Positions 18,719 through 28,735 are shown, counted from the stretch's first letter. The stretch: 64,000 nucleotides of DNA from an uncultured Prevotellamassilia sp. (GCA_934255485.1 CAKQOG010000003.1:42634-106633); one strand, 5' to 3'. Translations and numbers: made by a program. Notes: generated by a model not told the origin, from the letters alone.

Positions 18719-20515
18719 TTATTGTTCATCATCGATAGCCATTGTAGCTTTAGCCAACCAAACTTTATCGGCTTCGTCGGTAAGTAGAGGCATGAGTTGC
18801 TTTCTCACATGAGCGTGATAAGCATTAATTTGTTCTATCTCCTCGCTTGTGAGCAGAGCAAGGTCGAGCGGTCTTAAGTCGTAAGGGCAGAGTGTGAGAG
18901 TTTCAAACTTTAAGAAGTGCCCAAATTGGGTCGTGCAATCGTCTACACATAGCAAGGTGTTCTCAATGCGTACACCAAATTTGCCCTCAATATAGAGTCC
19001 AGGCTCGTCTGTAATAGTCATTCCTTCGGCAAAAGGAATGAGTGTACAGTTGCGCACATTCTTCCTTATTTGATGAGGTCCCTCGTGTACGCAAAGGTGC
19101 GAACCCACGCCATGTCCTGTGCCATGGCCAAAGTCATAGCCAGCAGCCCACATGTCTTGTCGGGCTGCAAGGTCGAGTTGCAGTCCTGTAGTGCCTTCGG
19201 GAAAATGCATACGTGCCAAGCGCAAGTGTCCTTTCATTACCAGGGTGTATACATGGCGTTCTTCGGCGGTGAGGTTGCCCAAGGCAATGGTGCGTGTGAT
19301 GTCGGTAGTGCCACAGTCAAACTGCGACCCACTGTCTAATAAGAGCAAACCATGCTGAGGCAGACGCACGTTGGTATGTTTGTCGGCTTCGTAGTGAACA
19401 ATAGCACCATGTGCGCCACAAGCCGCTATCGTAGCGAAACTCAGTTCTTTAAAGCCCTCTTGTTCAGCTCTTAGTGCCGTGAGATGCTCGTCTACCGAGA
19501 GCTCGGTCACCTCGTTGCCAGCTTGCATGTTCTCGTCGAGCCAACGCAAGAACCTAACCATAGCCACACCATCGCGCAACATAGCCTGCCTAAAGCCCTC
19601 ACGTTCAGCCTCATTCTTAATAGCTCTCCAAGCACTGAGTGGAGAGTGGAATGTGTCTATATCGCCACCATTGGTAAGCACGTAGGGCACGGTGTCGTGG
19701 TCAAAAGCCACACGATGTGTTTGGCAAAAGGCTTTAGCCTCTTCGTAGTCTTTGGTGCCGACATTAGCAGCATTGAGCAGTTGTTGTGCTTCTATGCTAA
19801 GTGTAGATTTATGCGTAAAGAGCGTAAATGTATTTTCTTTACGACTATAGAGCAGATAAGCCACAAACACGGGGTTGTAGGGAATGTCTGCTCCGCGCAG
19901 ATTAAGCACCCATGCAATGTCTGACAAGTCGTTGATAAAGAAGTAATCAGCCTCACTCGACGACCTTAATGTCTCTGCCAAAGCCCTTAATTTTGTTTGC
20001 ATATCGTCGCCTGTCCATTTAGCAGACTGTACCTCAATGGGGGCAGCAGGTAGCGAAGGGCGCTCTTGCCATATCGTGTCAAATGCCGAGGGCAATGTGC
20101 TGTGGCAATTAGTCCACGAAAGTCCACAATTGCTCAATGTGTCGGCAATAGCAAGGTCGGCGGGCATGTATATGCAGTCGTTGGTTAGTCCTTCCTCGTT
20201 GTGCAACCATTCGTCGATGCTTGGCACCCCCATGGCGCCATCCCTCATAAGTTCAAAAGGCGTGTCTTTGAGTTGCTCTTCGGCTTGCAACCAATAGCGA
20301 GAGTCGGTCCATAGTAGGGCCTTGTTGTTGGTGATAACAGCCGTACCAGCCGAACCTGTAAATCCCGTAATCCATTCGCGGCACATCCAGTGAGCGGGAA
20401 TATATTCATCGTTGTGTGGGTCGGCAGTAGGCACGATATATGCCTTTATGTTATGATTGTCAGCTTGTGCCTTCATCCATTGGCGCAAGGCGTCGATGCG
20501 TTCAGTTATAGTCAT
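18719..20515 (-). CDS. Aminopeptidase P family (Xaa-Pro) metallopeptidase
   Basis: A 598-aa M24 peptidase expected to remove N-terminal residues before proline. Two creatinase-like N-terminal domains (about 1-310) precede the pita-bread catalytic domain. The metal ligands are visible as LLLDSGSQFDCGTTDITRT (two Asp), GHGTGHGVGSHLCVHEGP (His), and the two Glu in TDEPGLY and FGVRIENTLL. The extended 600-aa form is the usual one in Bacteroidetes and eukaryotes. It is apparently monocistronic. Confidence 0.93.
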   Translation of the reverse strand: MTITERIDALRQWMKAQADNHNIKAYIVPTADPHNDEYIPAHWMCREWITGFTGSAGTAVITNNKALLWTDSRYWLQAEEQLKDTPFELMRDGAMGVPSIDEWLHNEEGLTNDCIYMPADLAIADTLSNCGLSWTNCHSTLPSAFDTIWQERPSLPAAPIEVQSAKWTGDDMQTKLRALAETLRSSSEADYFFINDLSDIAWVLNLRGADIPYNPVFVAYLLYSRKENTFTLFTHKSTLSIEAQQLLNAANVGTKDYEEAKAFCQTHRVAFDHDTVPYVLTNGGDIDTFHSPLSAWRAIKNEAEREGFRQAMLRDGVAMVRFLRWLDENMQAGNEVTELSVDEHLTALRAEQEGFKELSFATIAACGAHGAIVHYEADKHTNVRLPQHGLLLLDSGSQFDCGTTDITRTIALGNLTAEERHVYTLVMKGHLRLARMHFPEGTTGLQLDLAARQDMWAAGYDFGHGTGHGVGSHLCVHEGPHQIRKNVRNCTLIPFAEGMTITDEPGLYIEGKFGVRIENTLLCVDDCTTQFGHFLKFETLTLCPYDLRPLDLALLTSEEIEQINAYHAHVRKQLMPLLTDEADKVWLAKATMAIDDEQ

Positions 20516-20658
20516 TATTGAGCAAGTGTGGGTACATTAGGACAGAATGCACCAAGGGGGTTAAGATAGCATTTGCTTGCATAAGCAAGAGTAACCATCT
20601 ATGTAGTGATGGTGCAGACCTATGGATAAACCATTACTCGGCACCACAATTATTCTTT

Positions 20659-21645
20659 TTATTTACTAAGTTCAAGCATTCTTTCGATAGGCTTGATGGC
20701 GCGTGCCGCCACCTCTGCAGAAACCTCTATCTCAGGCCATTCGTAGCGCAAGGTGTTGTAAACCTTTTCGAGAGTGCAAAGGCGCATATAGTTGCATTCG
20801 TTGCATCCACATGTGCTATCATCGGGTGGTACGGGAATGAAGCGTTTGTCGGGACAATGCTTTTGCATTTCGTGCAAGATACCACTTTCTGTCACAACAA
20901 GGAAGGTGTCACAAGGCGAGTCTATGGCATACTTTAAGAGGGCAGCAGTAGAGCCTACCACATCGGCAAGTTTTACCACAGCGCCTCGGCATTCGGGGTG
21001 GACAAGCACCTTAGCCTTGGGAAAATCCTTTTTAAGTTCCACAAGTTTCTCTACTGAGAAGCGTTCGTGAACGTGGCAGCCACCATTCCATAGCACCATG
21101 TTGCGGCCTGTTTGTGAGTTGATGTAGTTACCCAAGTTATAGTCTGGACCAAAGATAAGTTTAGCATCTTTAGGGAATGTTTCAACAATCTTTTTAGCAT
21201 TGCTTGAGGTAACAACAACGTCTGTTAGCGCCTTTACAGCAGCCGTAGTATTAACATACGACACCACTTGGTAGCCAGGGTATTGGTCTACAAACTTCTT
21301 AAATTCGTCTGCCGGACAGCTCTCTGCCAATGAACAAGTAGCGTTGAGGTCGGGTACGAGTACCTTTTTGTTGGGACAAAGAATTTTGTTAGTTTCACCC
21401 ATAAAGTGCACACCACACATCACGATGATATCGGCATCAGTTTTAGCAGCTTGCTGAGCGAGTCCCAAGCTATCGCCAACAAAGTCGGCAATATCCTGAA
21501 GCACGCCTTCAGTATAATAGTGTGCAAGGATGATGGCATTTTTTTCCTTACACATTTTGCGTATTTCGCTTTTAAGGTCAATGCCTTGTGGAATGGGCTC
21601 GTCCACATAGCCCTTAGCTTTCCAAGTAGCTTTTATTTCAGTCAT
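20659..21645 (-). CDS. nadA: Quinolinate synthase
   Basis: A 328-aa 4Fe-4S enzyme that condenses iminoaspartate with dihydroxyacetone phosphate to make quinolinate for NAD synthesis. The three cluster cysteines fit: one in TCSLAESCPADEF-type region, one in GGCHVHERF, and CGCNECNYM near the C terminus. I start at the ATG at 21645 (MTEIKATWKAKG) because the 19-residue upstream extension has no family similarity. No nadB or nadC lies next to it. A TATCTTTG box at 21723-21716 is a suitable promoter. Confidence 0.93.
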   Translation of the reverse strand: MTEIKATWKAKGYVDEPIPQGIDLKSEIRKMCKEKNAIILAHYYTEGVLQDIADFVGDSLGLAQQAAKTDADIIVMCGVHFMGETNKILCPNKKVLVPDLNATCSLAESCPADEFKKFVDQYPGYQVVSYVNTTAAVKALTDVVVTSSNAKKIVETFPKDAKLIFGPDYNLGNYINSQTGRNMVLWNGGCHVHERFSVEKLVELKKDFPKAKVLVHPECRGAVVKLADVVGSTAALLKYAIDSPCDTFLVVTESGILHEMQKHCPDKRFIPVPPDDSTCGCNECNYMRLCTLEKVYNTLRYEWPEIEVSAEVAARAIKPIERMLELSK

Positions 21646-21715
21646 GTTCTTGTGTGTTATCAATTGTTGAAAGATGTGATAGTGCTGAGCCATAGTATGC
21701 AATGCCTATCTTTTG

Positions 21716-21723
21716 CAAAGATA
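21716..21723 (-). promoter_or_regulatory. -7 box for nadA
   Basis: The minus strand reads TATCTTTG, matching TAnnTTTG, 70 bp before the chosen nadA start. This supports the shorter start, because the longer ORF would begin inside the leader. Confidence 0.5.
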
Positions 21724-21768
21724 CTGCAAGGTGCTGAAACTATGAACAAAAGCAACGATTTTTTGCCA

Positions 21769-22683
21769 CTATTTATCACATTTCAGTGCCATTTTATAAA
21801 CATTTGTTTCGCGTAAATCAAAGCCCATGCTTTGATAGAGTTTGTTAGCTGCCACGCGCGATGGGCGCGACGTAAGGTTCACACTATCGGCCTTAGCAAG
21901 GCGTGCCTCATAAATTAAGTGATTAAGCAAGATGTGAGCAAAGCCCTTAGAGCGAAACTTGCTGTCTACTACAACGTCTTCAATCCATGCTTTAGTGCCC
22001 GTTAGCAAGTGGCAAAGGGCAAGCGTAGCGGTGGCAATAAGTTGGTTTGTTTCAGACTCGAAGAGCAAGAATAGCGTTGTGTCGGCATTGCGTTCCTTGC
22101 TTAGTTTTGTGAGTTGTTGATGTGTGAGTGGCGCAGCATTGCTTGAGAGTTGAGTAAGCAAAAGGTTGATATTGGTAGTGAGCGTTGGGGTGCAATCAGC
22201 CTCGTGTAGTGCAACAATAGAGCACCGTTTGCGTGCTTGCAGCATATCGTTTACCGAACATCCATAAAAAGGGTGGCAGAGGTTGGGGGCAATCTCTGCC
22301 AATGGTTCAAGCACAAACAAGCGTTCGGGCAGTCGAGGGTGGGGTACAGAAAGATTGGGAGTATTTACCACCATATCACCATAGAGCAAAATGTCGATGT
22401 CGATAATGCGGTCGTGATAAATGCCGTTGATACTCTTTTGCATTCGTCCCATTTGTCGTTCGATGGCTTGTGTGATAGCAAGTATCTCGTTGATAGAGAG
22501 CGAGGTGCTTACGGCAATGGCGGAGTTAAGAAAAGCGTGTGGTGAGCAGAAACCCACGGGGCGCGTTTCAATAGGTGTGGCTTGTAGTACCACCTTGCCA
22601 ATTTGCTGATTAATCAAACTGATGGCCTTTTGTATGTTTTCAGTACGGTTGCCCAAGTTGGTGCCGAGCGATAAATATAGCAT
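21769..22683 (-). CDS. folK: HPPK (FolK) fused to a GNAT acetyltransferase
   Basis: A 304-aa two-domain protein. Residues 1 to about 150 are 6-hydroxymethyl-7,8-dihydropterin pyrophosphokinase of folate synthesis: it opens with YLSLGTNLGNR, and the ATP/metal motif DIDILLYGD and VPHPRLPERLFVLEPL are intact. Residues about 160-304 form a GNAT domain, with VVDSKFRSKGFAHILL as the acetyl-CoA-binding motif A and AANKLYQSMGFDL as the C-terminal motif. The reading frame is continuous with no stop or frame change between domains. FolK is commonly fused to other folate enzymes; fusion to GNAT is not one I know. The acetylation target is unknown. Confidence 0.9.
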   Translation of the reverse strand: MLYLSLGTNLGNRTENIQKAISLINQQIGKVVLQATPIETRPVGFCSPHAFLNSAIAVSTSLSINEILAITQAIERQMGRMQKSINGIYHDRIIDIDILLYGDMVVNTPNLSVPHPRLPERLFVLEPLAEIAPNLCHPFYGCSVNDMLQARKRCSIVALHEADCTPTLTTNINLLLTQLSSNAAPLTHQQLTKLSKERNADTTLFLLFESETNQLIATATLALCHLLTGTKAWIEDVVVDSKFRSKGFAHILLNHLIYEARLAKADSVNLTSRPSRVAANKLYQSMGFDLRETNVYKMALKCDK

Positions 22684-23156
22684 AATGAATGAGAAAACTA
22701 AGTGTTTTTAAGCAGAAAAATCATCTTATATGCGTGCGGACGATTGTTCTATTTTTCGGTTTTTGTTCAAAATTCACCTTCTGAGAATAGCTTTGTTTTA
22801 AGCAGAGAAACTTTTGCCCGAAATAAGCGAGTTTTGGACTTATTACTATAAGTTGTTGAATATCAATGGCTTATGTTTTTTGCAGCTTTGTTTTTATGCT
22901 TTTTCCTCCTTATAAAGCCTTTGTTATGCCCTAAGGATACGTGTTCTTATGTCATAAGGATACGTGTTCTTGCCATTCCACAAAACTTTTGTGGTGATGT
23001 AAGCTGTGACAATAGGTAGGTTGTATATTAAAAGATTACGTTTTTATTTCTGTTTTGAACCAAAATGTGGCACAAAATTATTGGTCAATATTTCCGTTTT
23101 TCTTTAGGATAGTCACATACTTATGAGCGTTCTTCATCCCCTTAGTTTCGTATTTC
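22684..23156. other. 473-bp gap holding repeat locus B
   Basis: AT-rich with no gene. The only structured part is the 23-bp-period palindromic repeat at 22933-22978. Confidence 0.6.
22933..22978. repeat. 23-bp-period palindromic tandem repeat, locus B
   Basis: Two units start at 22933 and 22956, 23 bp apart. Both carry the core AAGGATACGTGTTCTT, the same family as locus A (1048) and locus C (63745). Confidence 0.85.
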
Positions 23157-23789
23157 CTAAATCAGTCCAGCTTCTACCATGCGCACCACGCGCTCGGTAT
23201 ATCGGTCGTCGCCTTCGGGGTCGTATTTTTTGTTGAGACTATTGCCAAATAGCACAGCAATGCCTTGGTAAAGATTAGCTTTAAAGGGGCCGATAAAGGC
23301 TTTGGCTATGGCATAGCCCGTTTGGTTGCATTCGCGATTAACGAGTTTTACGAGCAAACGCCCTTGCGAGCGTGTTAGCTTTTTCAGAGCAGGTCCGTAT
23401 TGTTGTTTAAGGCTATGTTCCACCTGCTTAATATGTTCATCGCGAGCGCGTTTGTCGGGCAATTGGTCGAGCACCTCCACGGTTTCGATAATGGTAAGTT
23501 TGGCAAGTTTAGCCCATGGTAACACCTTCTTAACGTTATAAACCAAGCGGTTATATTGTTCGCGTTCCTTATCGCTACTAAATGTGAGTGGTGCATATTT
23601 GGGCAATGAAGGCATAATGATGTGCGGAATAGTTTTTCCCTTATACTGTGTGCTGCCCAACTGTGTCATGATGGGCATTTCGGTTTCTTCAACCTCGTTG
23701 TTGCTTTGTGCATTTTTAGCAGGCTCTTGCGCTTGTAGTAACAAAGTACACCAAAATGCAGCAAACAGTATGATTAATTTATGATACAT
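23157..23789 (-). CDS. DUF4294 family exported protein
   Basis: A 210-aa protein with an N-terminal signal peptide (about 1-21, ending LLLQAQ). The region about 50-200 matches my memory of DUF4294, a Bacteroidetes-restricted family. Conserved-looking parts are IPHIIMPSLPKYAPL, YNRLVYNVKKVLPWAKLAK and the late QGRLLVKLVNRE. No catalytic motif is evident. Probably periplasmic or surface-associated. A TACTTTTG promoter box lies at 23822-23815. Function unknown. Confidence 0.75.
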   Translation of the reverse strand: MYHKLIILFAAFWCTLLLQAQEPAKNAQSNNEVEETEMPIMTQLGSTQYKGKTIPHIIMPSLPKYAPLTFSSDKEREQYNRLVYNVKKVLPWAKLAKLTIIETVEVLDQLPDKRARDEHIKQVEHSLKQQYGPALKKLTRSQGRLLVKLVNRECNQTGYAIAKAFIGPFKANLYQGIAVLFGNSLNKKYDPEGDDRYTERVVRMVEAGLI

Positions 23790-23814
23790 GGCAATAGTAG
23801 CTTATTTTAGATGA

Positions 23815-23822
23815 CAAAAGTA
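23815..23822 (-). promoter_or_regulatory. -7 box for the DUF4294 gene
   Basis: The minus strand reads TACTTTTG, matching TAnnTTTG, 26 bp before the start. Confidence 0.5.
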
Positions 23823-23997
23823 CGAAGTTTATCAATATCCTTGCGTTATTATATATTAATTAAGTAGCAAAATTCACAAAAAAAACGTTACTTTGCATAG
23901 AGTAGTTTGCAGACCTTGTAACAGAGGAACGTTTTGGTAACAAACTCATGGTTACTAAAACAACAAACAACTCAACAACAAAATAAAAAATAAAGAT

Positions 23998-26373
23998 ATG
24001 GCACGTAGCAAAAAAAATAAAGGTGGTGCACCCCGGCTTAAAAAAAAGGCTGTGGCGCAGATGCTTGTAGATACATTCAACGCCAATCCAGATAAAGAAT
24101 TCGACGTAAAAGAGTTTTTCACTCTCTTTAAAGCCAATAATCACCCCGCCAAGATGATAATACTCGATGCATTATCAGACCTTGTGCTCGACGACTATAT
24201 ATCGACCGATGGCAACGGACATTATCGCAACGCCGTTCGCTCCAACGTGATGGAAGGCATCTTTATACGCAAACGAAATGGGCACAACGAGTTTCAGCCC
24301 GATGGTGGTGGTAAAAGTATATTGGTGTGTGAGCGCAACTCGCTTCATGCACTCGATGGCGACCGCGTAAAGGTGAGCATGCTTGCACGCCGTGCTGGAC
24401 ATGCACGCGAAGCCGAGGTAACAGAGATTTTAGAGCGTAAGAACGACACCTTTGTAGGGCATCTACAGGTGGAGCGTGGCTATGGCTTTCTTGTAACGGA
24501 GAGCCGCTCACTTGCCACCGATATCTTTATACCTAAAGAGAACCTCGGAGAAGGTAAAGATGGCGATAAGGCCGTGGTGAAAATAGTAGAGTGGCCCAAC
24601 GACTCAAAGAGTCCCGTAGGCAAAGTGATTGATATTCTTGGCAAACAAGGCGAAAACAATGCCGAGATGCACGCTATATTGGCACAATATGGCTTGCCCT
24701 ATAGCTATCCAGAAAGTGTGGAAAAGGCTGCCGAAAAACTCTCGCCCGACATCACTCCCGAGGAGATTGCACGTCGCGAGGACTTTAGAGATGTTACCAC
24801 ATTTACCATCGACCCACACGATGCTAAAGACTTTGATGATGCTCTCTCAATACGTAAACTCGAAGAGGGTGTGTGGGAAGTGGGTGTACACATTGCTGAT
24901 GTGTCGCACTATGTACATGAGGACGATATTATCGACAAAGAGGCGGTGAAGCGTGCCACCAGTGTATATCTTGTAGACCGCACCATACCCATGTTGCCTG
25001 AACGACTTTGCAACTTTATTTGCTCTCTAAGACAAGATGAGGAGAAACTTACTTACTCTACAATCTTCCGCATGAACGAGCAGGGCGAGGTGCTGTCGTG
25101 GCATTTGGCACATACCGTTATACGCAGCAACCGCCGTTTTACCTATGAAGAGGTGCAAACCATACTCGAGCGTAACAACGAAGCATCGGCCGACGACCTT
25201 GTACTACCAGGCGACCACCCCGAACCATTGCCCAAGGGCTCTGCACCCGAAGGCGAATATGCTCAAGAACTCATAATGCTCAACCATTTGGCTAAATGCT
25301 TGAGAGCTAAGCGTTTTAAAAATGGCTCAATAGGCTTTGATAGGGCAGAAGTTCGCTTTGAAATAGATGAGAAAGGACACCCCATTAGCACCTACGTAAA
25401 GGTGGCTAAGGACGCTAACAAACTGGTAGAGGAATTTATGCTTTTGGCAAACAAGAGCGTGGCGCAGATGATTGCCGTGCCGCCTAAAGGCAAAAAGCCA
25501 AAAGTATTTGTGTATCGTATTCACGATGTGCCTGACCCCGAAAAGATGGAAAAACTCAGTGGCTTTGTAGCTCGCTTTGGCTACCGCATTCGCACCGATG
25601 GAACCAAAACAGAGGTAAGCAAGAGCCTTAACCAGCTACTGGCCGACGTGAAAGGAAAGAAAGAAGAAGAGGTGGTAGAAATGGTAGCTTTGCGTGCCAT
25701 GATGAAAGCTCGCTATAGCACTCACAACATTGGTCACTATGGCTTGATGTTTAATTACTATACACATTTCACCTCGCCCATACGTCGTTATCCCGACACC
25801 ATGGTTCATCGTTTGCTCACACGCTATGCCGAGGGCGGACGCTCTGTGAGCGAAAAAAAGTATGAAGAACTTTGTGAACACGCTTCAGACATGGAACAAG
25901 TAGCAGCCACTGCAGAGCGTGCATCAATCAAATACAAACAGGTAGAGTTTATGGCCGACCGCCTCGGACAAGAGTTTGATGGCACGGTTAGTGGCGTAAC
26001 AGAGTTTGGCCTATACGTAGAGATAGACGAAAACTCATGCGAGGGCATGATACCCTTGCGCCTTTTGCTCGATGACTACTATGAGTTTGATGAACGCAAC
26101 TTCTGCCTTGTAGGACGTCGTAACCACAAGCGATATTGCCTTGGCGATAAAGTGCGCATCAAGGTAGAGAGAGCCAACCTTGAGCGTCGCCAACTCGACT
26201 TCTCACTTGTTGAGGATGAGGCTCATACAGCTCAAAATAATGCAGATGCGCCCCATACCCAACAGCAATCTTTGCAAGGAAAGGAAGCCGTAAAGAACAC
26301 AGCGACCACTAAGGGCAAAACCAAAAAGAAAGGCAAACGTGCACGTGGCGGACGTGCTAAGAGAGCTAAGTAA
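23998..26373 (+). CDS. rnr: Ribonuclease R
   Basis: A 791-aa 3'-5' exoribonuclease that degrades structured RNA. Order of parts: a basic N-terminus, a helix-turn-helix-like region (about 10-85), cold-shock domains (about 90-240), then the catalytic RNB domain. The metal-binding Asp cluster is in TIDPHDAKDFDDALS, followed by HIADVSHYV. An S1 domain (about 655-745) and a Lys/Arg-rich tail complete it. The tail (KTKKKGKRARGGRAKRAK) is typical of RNase R and aids RNA unwinding. The ORF is followed by a bidirectional terminator shared with metG. Confidence 0.95.
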   Translation: MARSKKNKGGAPRLKKKAVAQMLVDTFNANPDKEFDVKEFFTLFKANNHPAKMIILDALSDLVLDDYISTDGNGHYRNAVRSNVMEGIFIRKRNGHNEFQPDGGGKSILVCERNSLHALDGDRVKVSMLARRAGHAREAEVTEILERKNDTFVGHLQVERGYGFLVTESRSLATDIFIPKENLGEGKDGDKAVVKIVEWPNDSKSPVGKVIDILGKQGENNAEMHAILAQYGLPYSYPESVEKAAEKLSPDITPEEIARREDFRDVTTFTIDPHDAKDFDDALSIRKLEEGVWEVGVHIADVSHYVHEDDIIDKEAVKRATSVYLVDRTIPMLPERLCNFICSLRQDEEKLTYSTIFRMNEQGEVLSWHLAHTVIRSNRRFTYEEVQTILERNNEASADDLVLPGDHPEPLPKGSAPEGEYAQELIMLNHLAKCLRAKRFKNGSIGFDRAEVRFEIDEKGHPISTYVKVAKDANKLVEEFMLLANKSVAQMIAVPPKGKKPKVFVYRIHDVPDPEKMEKLSGFVARFGYRIRTDGTKTEVSKSLNQLLADVKGKKEEEVVEMVALRAMMKARYSTHNIGHYGLMFNYYTHFTSPIRRYPDTMVHRLLTRYAEGGRSVSEKKYEELCEHASDMEQVAATAERASIKYKQVEFMADRLGQEFDGTVSGVTEFGLYVEIDENSCEGMIPLRLLLDDYYEFDERNFCLVGRRNHKRYCLGDKVRIKVERANLERRQLDFSLVEDEAHTAQNNADAPHTQQQSLQGKEAVKNTATTKGKTKKKGKRARGGRAKRAK

Positions 26374-26393
26374 AAGCTTGAAACAAACATAAA

Positions 26394-26432
26394 TAACCCC
26401 CGAAAGTTATAATGTTAAACTTTCGGGGGTTA
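26394..26432. terminator. Bidirectional terminator between rnr and metG
   Basis: A 15-bp perfect stem: TAACCCCCGAAAGTT (26394-26408) with AACTTTCGGGGGTTA (26418-26432). It is flanked by convergent genes on both sides. Confidence 0.8.
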
Positions 26433-26468
26433 CTTGTATATAAAAGATTATTTTGTGTAAGTATAGGC

Positions 26469-28511
26469 TTATCCAATTTGACTACCTGGAACAACTTTGC
26501 GGTCTACAGTAACAACCGAGAGAGAGTCATCAAAATTAACAGCCGATAAAATCATGCCTTGGCTCTCAATGCCGTTGATAGTGCGTGGCGCAAGGTTAGC
26601 AACAAAGCATACTTGTTTGCCTATAAGGTCTTCGGGATTGTAGAAGTGGGCAATACCGCTCACAATAGTACGATTTTCGGCGCCATCTGCAATTTCAAAT
26701 TTAAGCAGTTTCTTGCTCTTCTTAACCTTCTCGCACGAGAGTACAGTTCCTACGCGGATGTCGAGTTTTTCGAACGTCTCAAACGGAATGTTCTCCTTAA
26801 TGGGAGCAGCCTTGAAATTAGCAGCCTCGTTAGCCTTTTTAGTGTCGAGAAGCTTTTGCACTTGTGCCTCTACCACACTGTCTTCAATCTTCTCGAAGAG
26901 CAATGAGGGGTCGCCAAGTTGGTGACCTTCGGGCAAAAGATCGATGGCACCTAAGCGGTCCCATTCTACCTCGTTGATGTGAAGCATGCCACGTAGTTTC
27001 TCTGAAGAGAAAGGCAAGAAAGGCTCAAATGCAATGGCAAGGTTGGCAACTAACTGCAAACTGAGGTTAAGGATAGTTTTAACACGTTCTGGGTCGGTTT
27101 TAATAACTTTCCAAGGCTCAGAGTCTGCCAGATACTTGTTGCCAATACGGGCAAGGTTCATAGCCTCTTTCTGTGCATCGCGGAAACGGAAGTTCTCAAT
27201 AAGACGTTCAACCTCGGCTTTTACATCCTTAAACTCAGCAATGGTATCCTTGTCGTAGTCGGTAAGTTCACCTGCAGCAGGCACAATGCCGTTGTAGTAT
27301 TTCTTGGTGAGTTGTAGAGCACGATTAACGAAGTTGCCATAAACAGCAACCAACTCGTTGTTGTTGCGTGCTTGGTAGTCTTTCCAAGTAAAGTTATTAT
27401 CCTTGGTTTCGGGAGCATTAGCAGTTAGAACATAACGCAACACGTCTTGTTTGCCAGGAAGGTCGCGCAAGTATTCGTCGAGCCACACCGCCCAATTGCG
27501 TGAGGTAGAAATCTTGTCGTCTTCAAGATTTAAGAACTCGTTGGCAGGCACATTGTCGGGCAGAATGTATGAACCCTCGGCCTTGAGCATAGCAGGGAAC
27601 ACAATGCAGTGGAATACAATGTTATCTTTACCAATAAAGTGGATGAGGCGTGTTTCGGGGTCTTTCCACCATTTTTCCCAATCATTTGGGCATATCTCTT
27701 TGGTGTTTGAGATGTAACCAATTGGGGCGTCGAACCACACATAAAGCACTTTGCCTTCAGCTCCTTCAACAGGTACAGGTATACCCCAATCAAGGTCGCG
27801 GCTCACGGCACGTGGCTTCAAGCCCATATCGAACCAACTCTTGCATTGGCCCATCACGTTGGGACGCCACTCTTTGTGTTGCTCTGTAATCCAGGGTTCA
27901 AGCCATTGTTGGTGCTTGTCGAGTGGTAGATACCAGTGCTTTGTTTTGCGCAAAACAGGCTTTGAGCCACTCACCATACTCTTAGGGTTAATAAGCTCGG
28001 TAGGCGAAAGAGCAGTACCACACTTTTCGCATTGGTCGCCATATGCACCCTCTGCGTGGCAGTGTGGGCATTCGCCAGTTATGTAGCGGTCGGCAAGGAA
28101 AGTATGAGCTTCTTCGTCGTAGTATTGTTCGCTCTCTTTCTCAATAAATTCGCCTTTATCGTATAATGTACGGAAAAAGTCGGACGCAGTTTTCTTGTGT
28201 ATTTCAGAGGTGGTGCGACCGAAATCGTCAAATGAGATGCCAAACTCTTTGAACGAATCCTCGATTATCTTGTTGTAGCGGTCTACCACTTGTTGGGGCG
28301 TGCATCCCTCTTTGCGGGCACGAATGGTAACGGGAACACCATGCTCGTCTGAACCGCAAATAAACAACACATCACGCTTCTTTAGTCGTAAATAGCGCAC
28401 ATAGATGTCAGCGGGTACATAAACGCCTGCCAAGTGCCCAATATGCACTCCGCCATTAGCGTATGGCAGTGCCGCAGTTACAAGCGTACGCTTGAATTTC
28501 TTTTCTTCCAT
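26469..28511 (-). CDS. metG: Methionyl-tRNA synthetase
   Basis: A 680-aa class I synthetase charging tRNA-Met. The HIGH motif is in GGVHIGHLAGVYVPAD. The KMSKS equivalent reads DDKISTSRN, a variant usual in this branch. The zinc knuckle CPHCHAEGAYGDQCEKC is intact at about 150-166. The C-terminal domain (about 575-680, DIRVGTVLSCEKVKKSKKLL) is the EMAPII-type tRNA-binding domain that dimerises the enzyme. Length fits. Promoter box TAATTTTG at 28567-28560. Confidence 0.96.
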   Translation of the reverse strand: MEEKKFKRTLVTAALPYANGGVHIGHLAGVYVPADIYVRYLRLKKRDVLFICGSDEHGVPVTIRARKEGCTPQQVVDRYNKIIEDSFKEFGISFDDFGRTTSEIHKKTASDFFRTLYDKGEFIEKESEQYYDEEAHTFLADRYITGECPHCHAEGAYGDQCEKCGTALSPTELINPKSMVSGSKPVLRKTKHWYLPLDKHQQWLEPWITEQHKEWRPNVMGQCKSWFDMGLKPRAVSRDLDWGIPVPVEGAEGKVLYVWFDAPIGYISNTKEICPNDWEKWWKDPETRLIHFIGKDNIVFHCIVFPAMLKAEGSYILPDNVPANEFLNLEDDKISTSRNWAVWLDEYLRDLPGKQDVLRYVLTANAPETKDNNFTWKDYQARNNNELVAVYGNFVNRALQLTKKYYNGIVPAAGELTDYDKDTIAEFKDVKAEVERLIENFRFRDAQKEAMNLARIGNKYLADSEPWKVIKTDPERVKTILNLSLQLVANLAIAFEPFLPFSSEKLRGMLHINEVEWDRLGAIDLLPEGHQLGDPSLLFEKIEDSVVEAQVQKLLDTKKANEAANFKAAPIKENIPFETFEKLDIRVGTVLSCEKVKKSKKLLKFEIADGAENRTIVSGIAHFYNPEDLIGKQVCFVANLAPRTINGIESQGMILSAVNFDDSLSVVTVDRKVVPGSQIG

Positions 28512-28559
28512 TTATTATGATGAGTTTTATTTATATATCAACTTAGTCCTAAGACAATG

Positions 28560-28567
28560 CAAAATTA
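28560..28567 (-). promoter_or_regulatory. -7 box for metG
   Basis: The minus strand reads TAATTTTG, matching TAnnTTTG, 49 bp before the metG start. Confidence 0.5.
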
Positions 28568-28653
28568 AAGAAATTTTGCGAAGTAAACCAATAAGCATGC
28601 ACTACAAGCTAAGAAACATGAATTTAGCTATAAGCTAACTGCAAAAATAGCAC

Positions 28654-28661
28654 TATCTTTG
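28654..28661 (+). promoter_or_regulatory. -7 box for argS
   Basis: TATCTTTG matches TAnnTTTG, 75 bp before the chosen ATG of argS, and is divergent from the metG promoter. Confidence 0.5.
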
Positions 28662-28735
28662 CACTCTAAGTCAGTATAACTTAAAGGGGCATGCGGTAAA
28701 CCCATGTCTAACCATTGCAGAAACAAAATACACAC

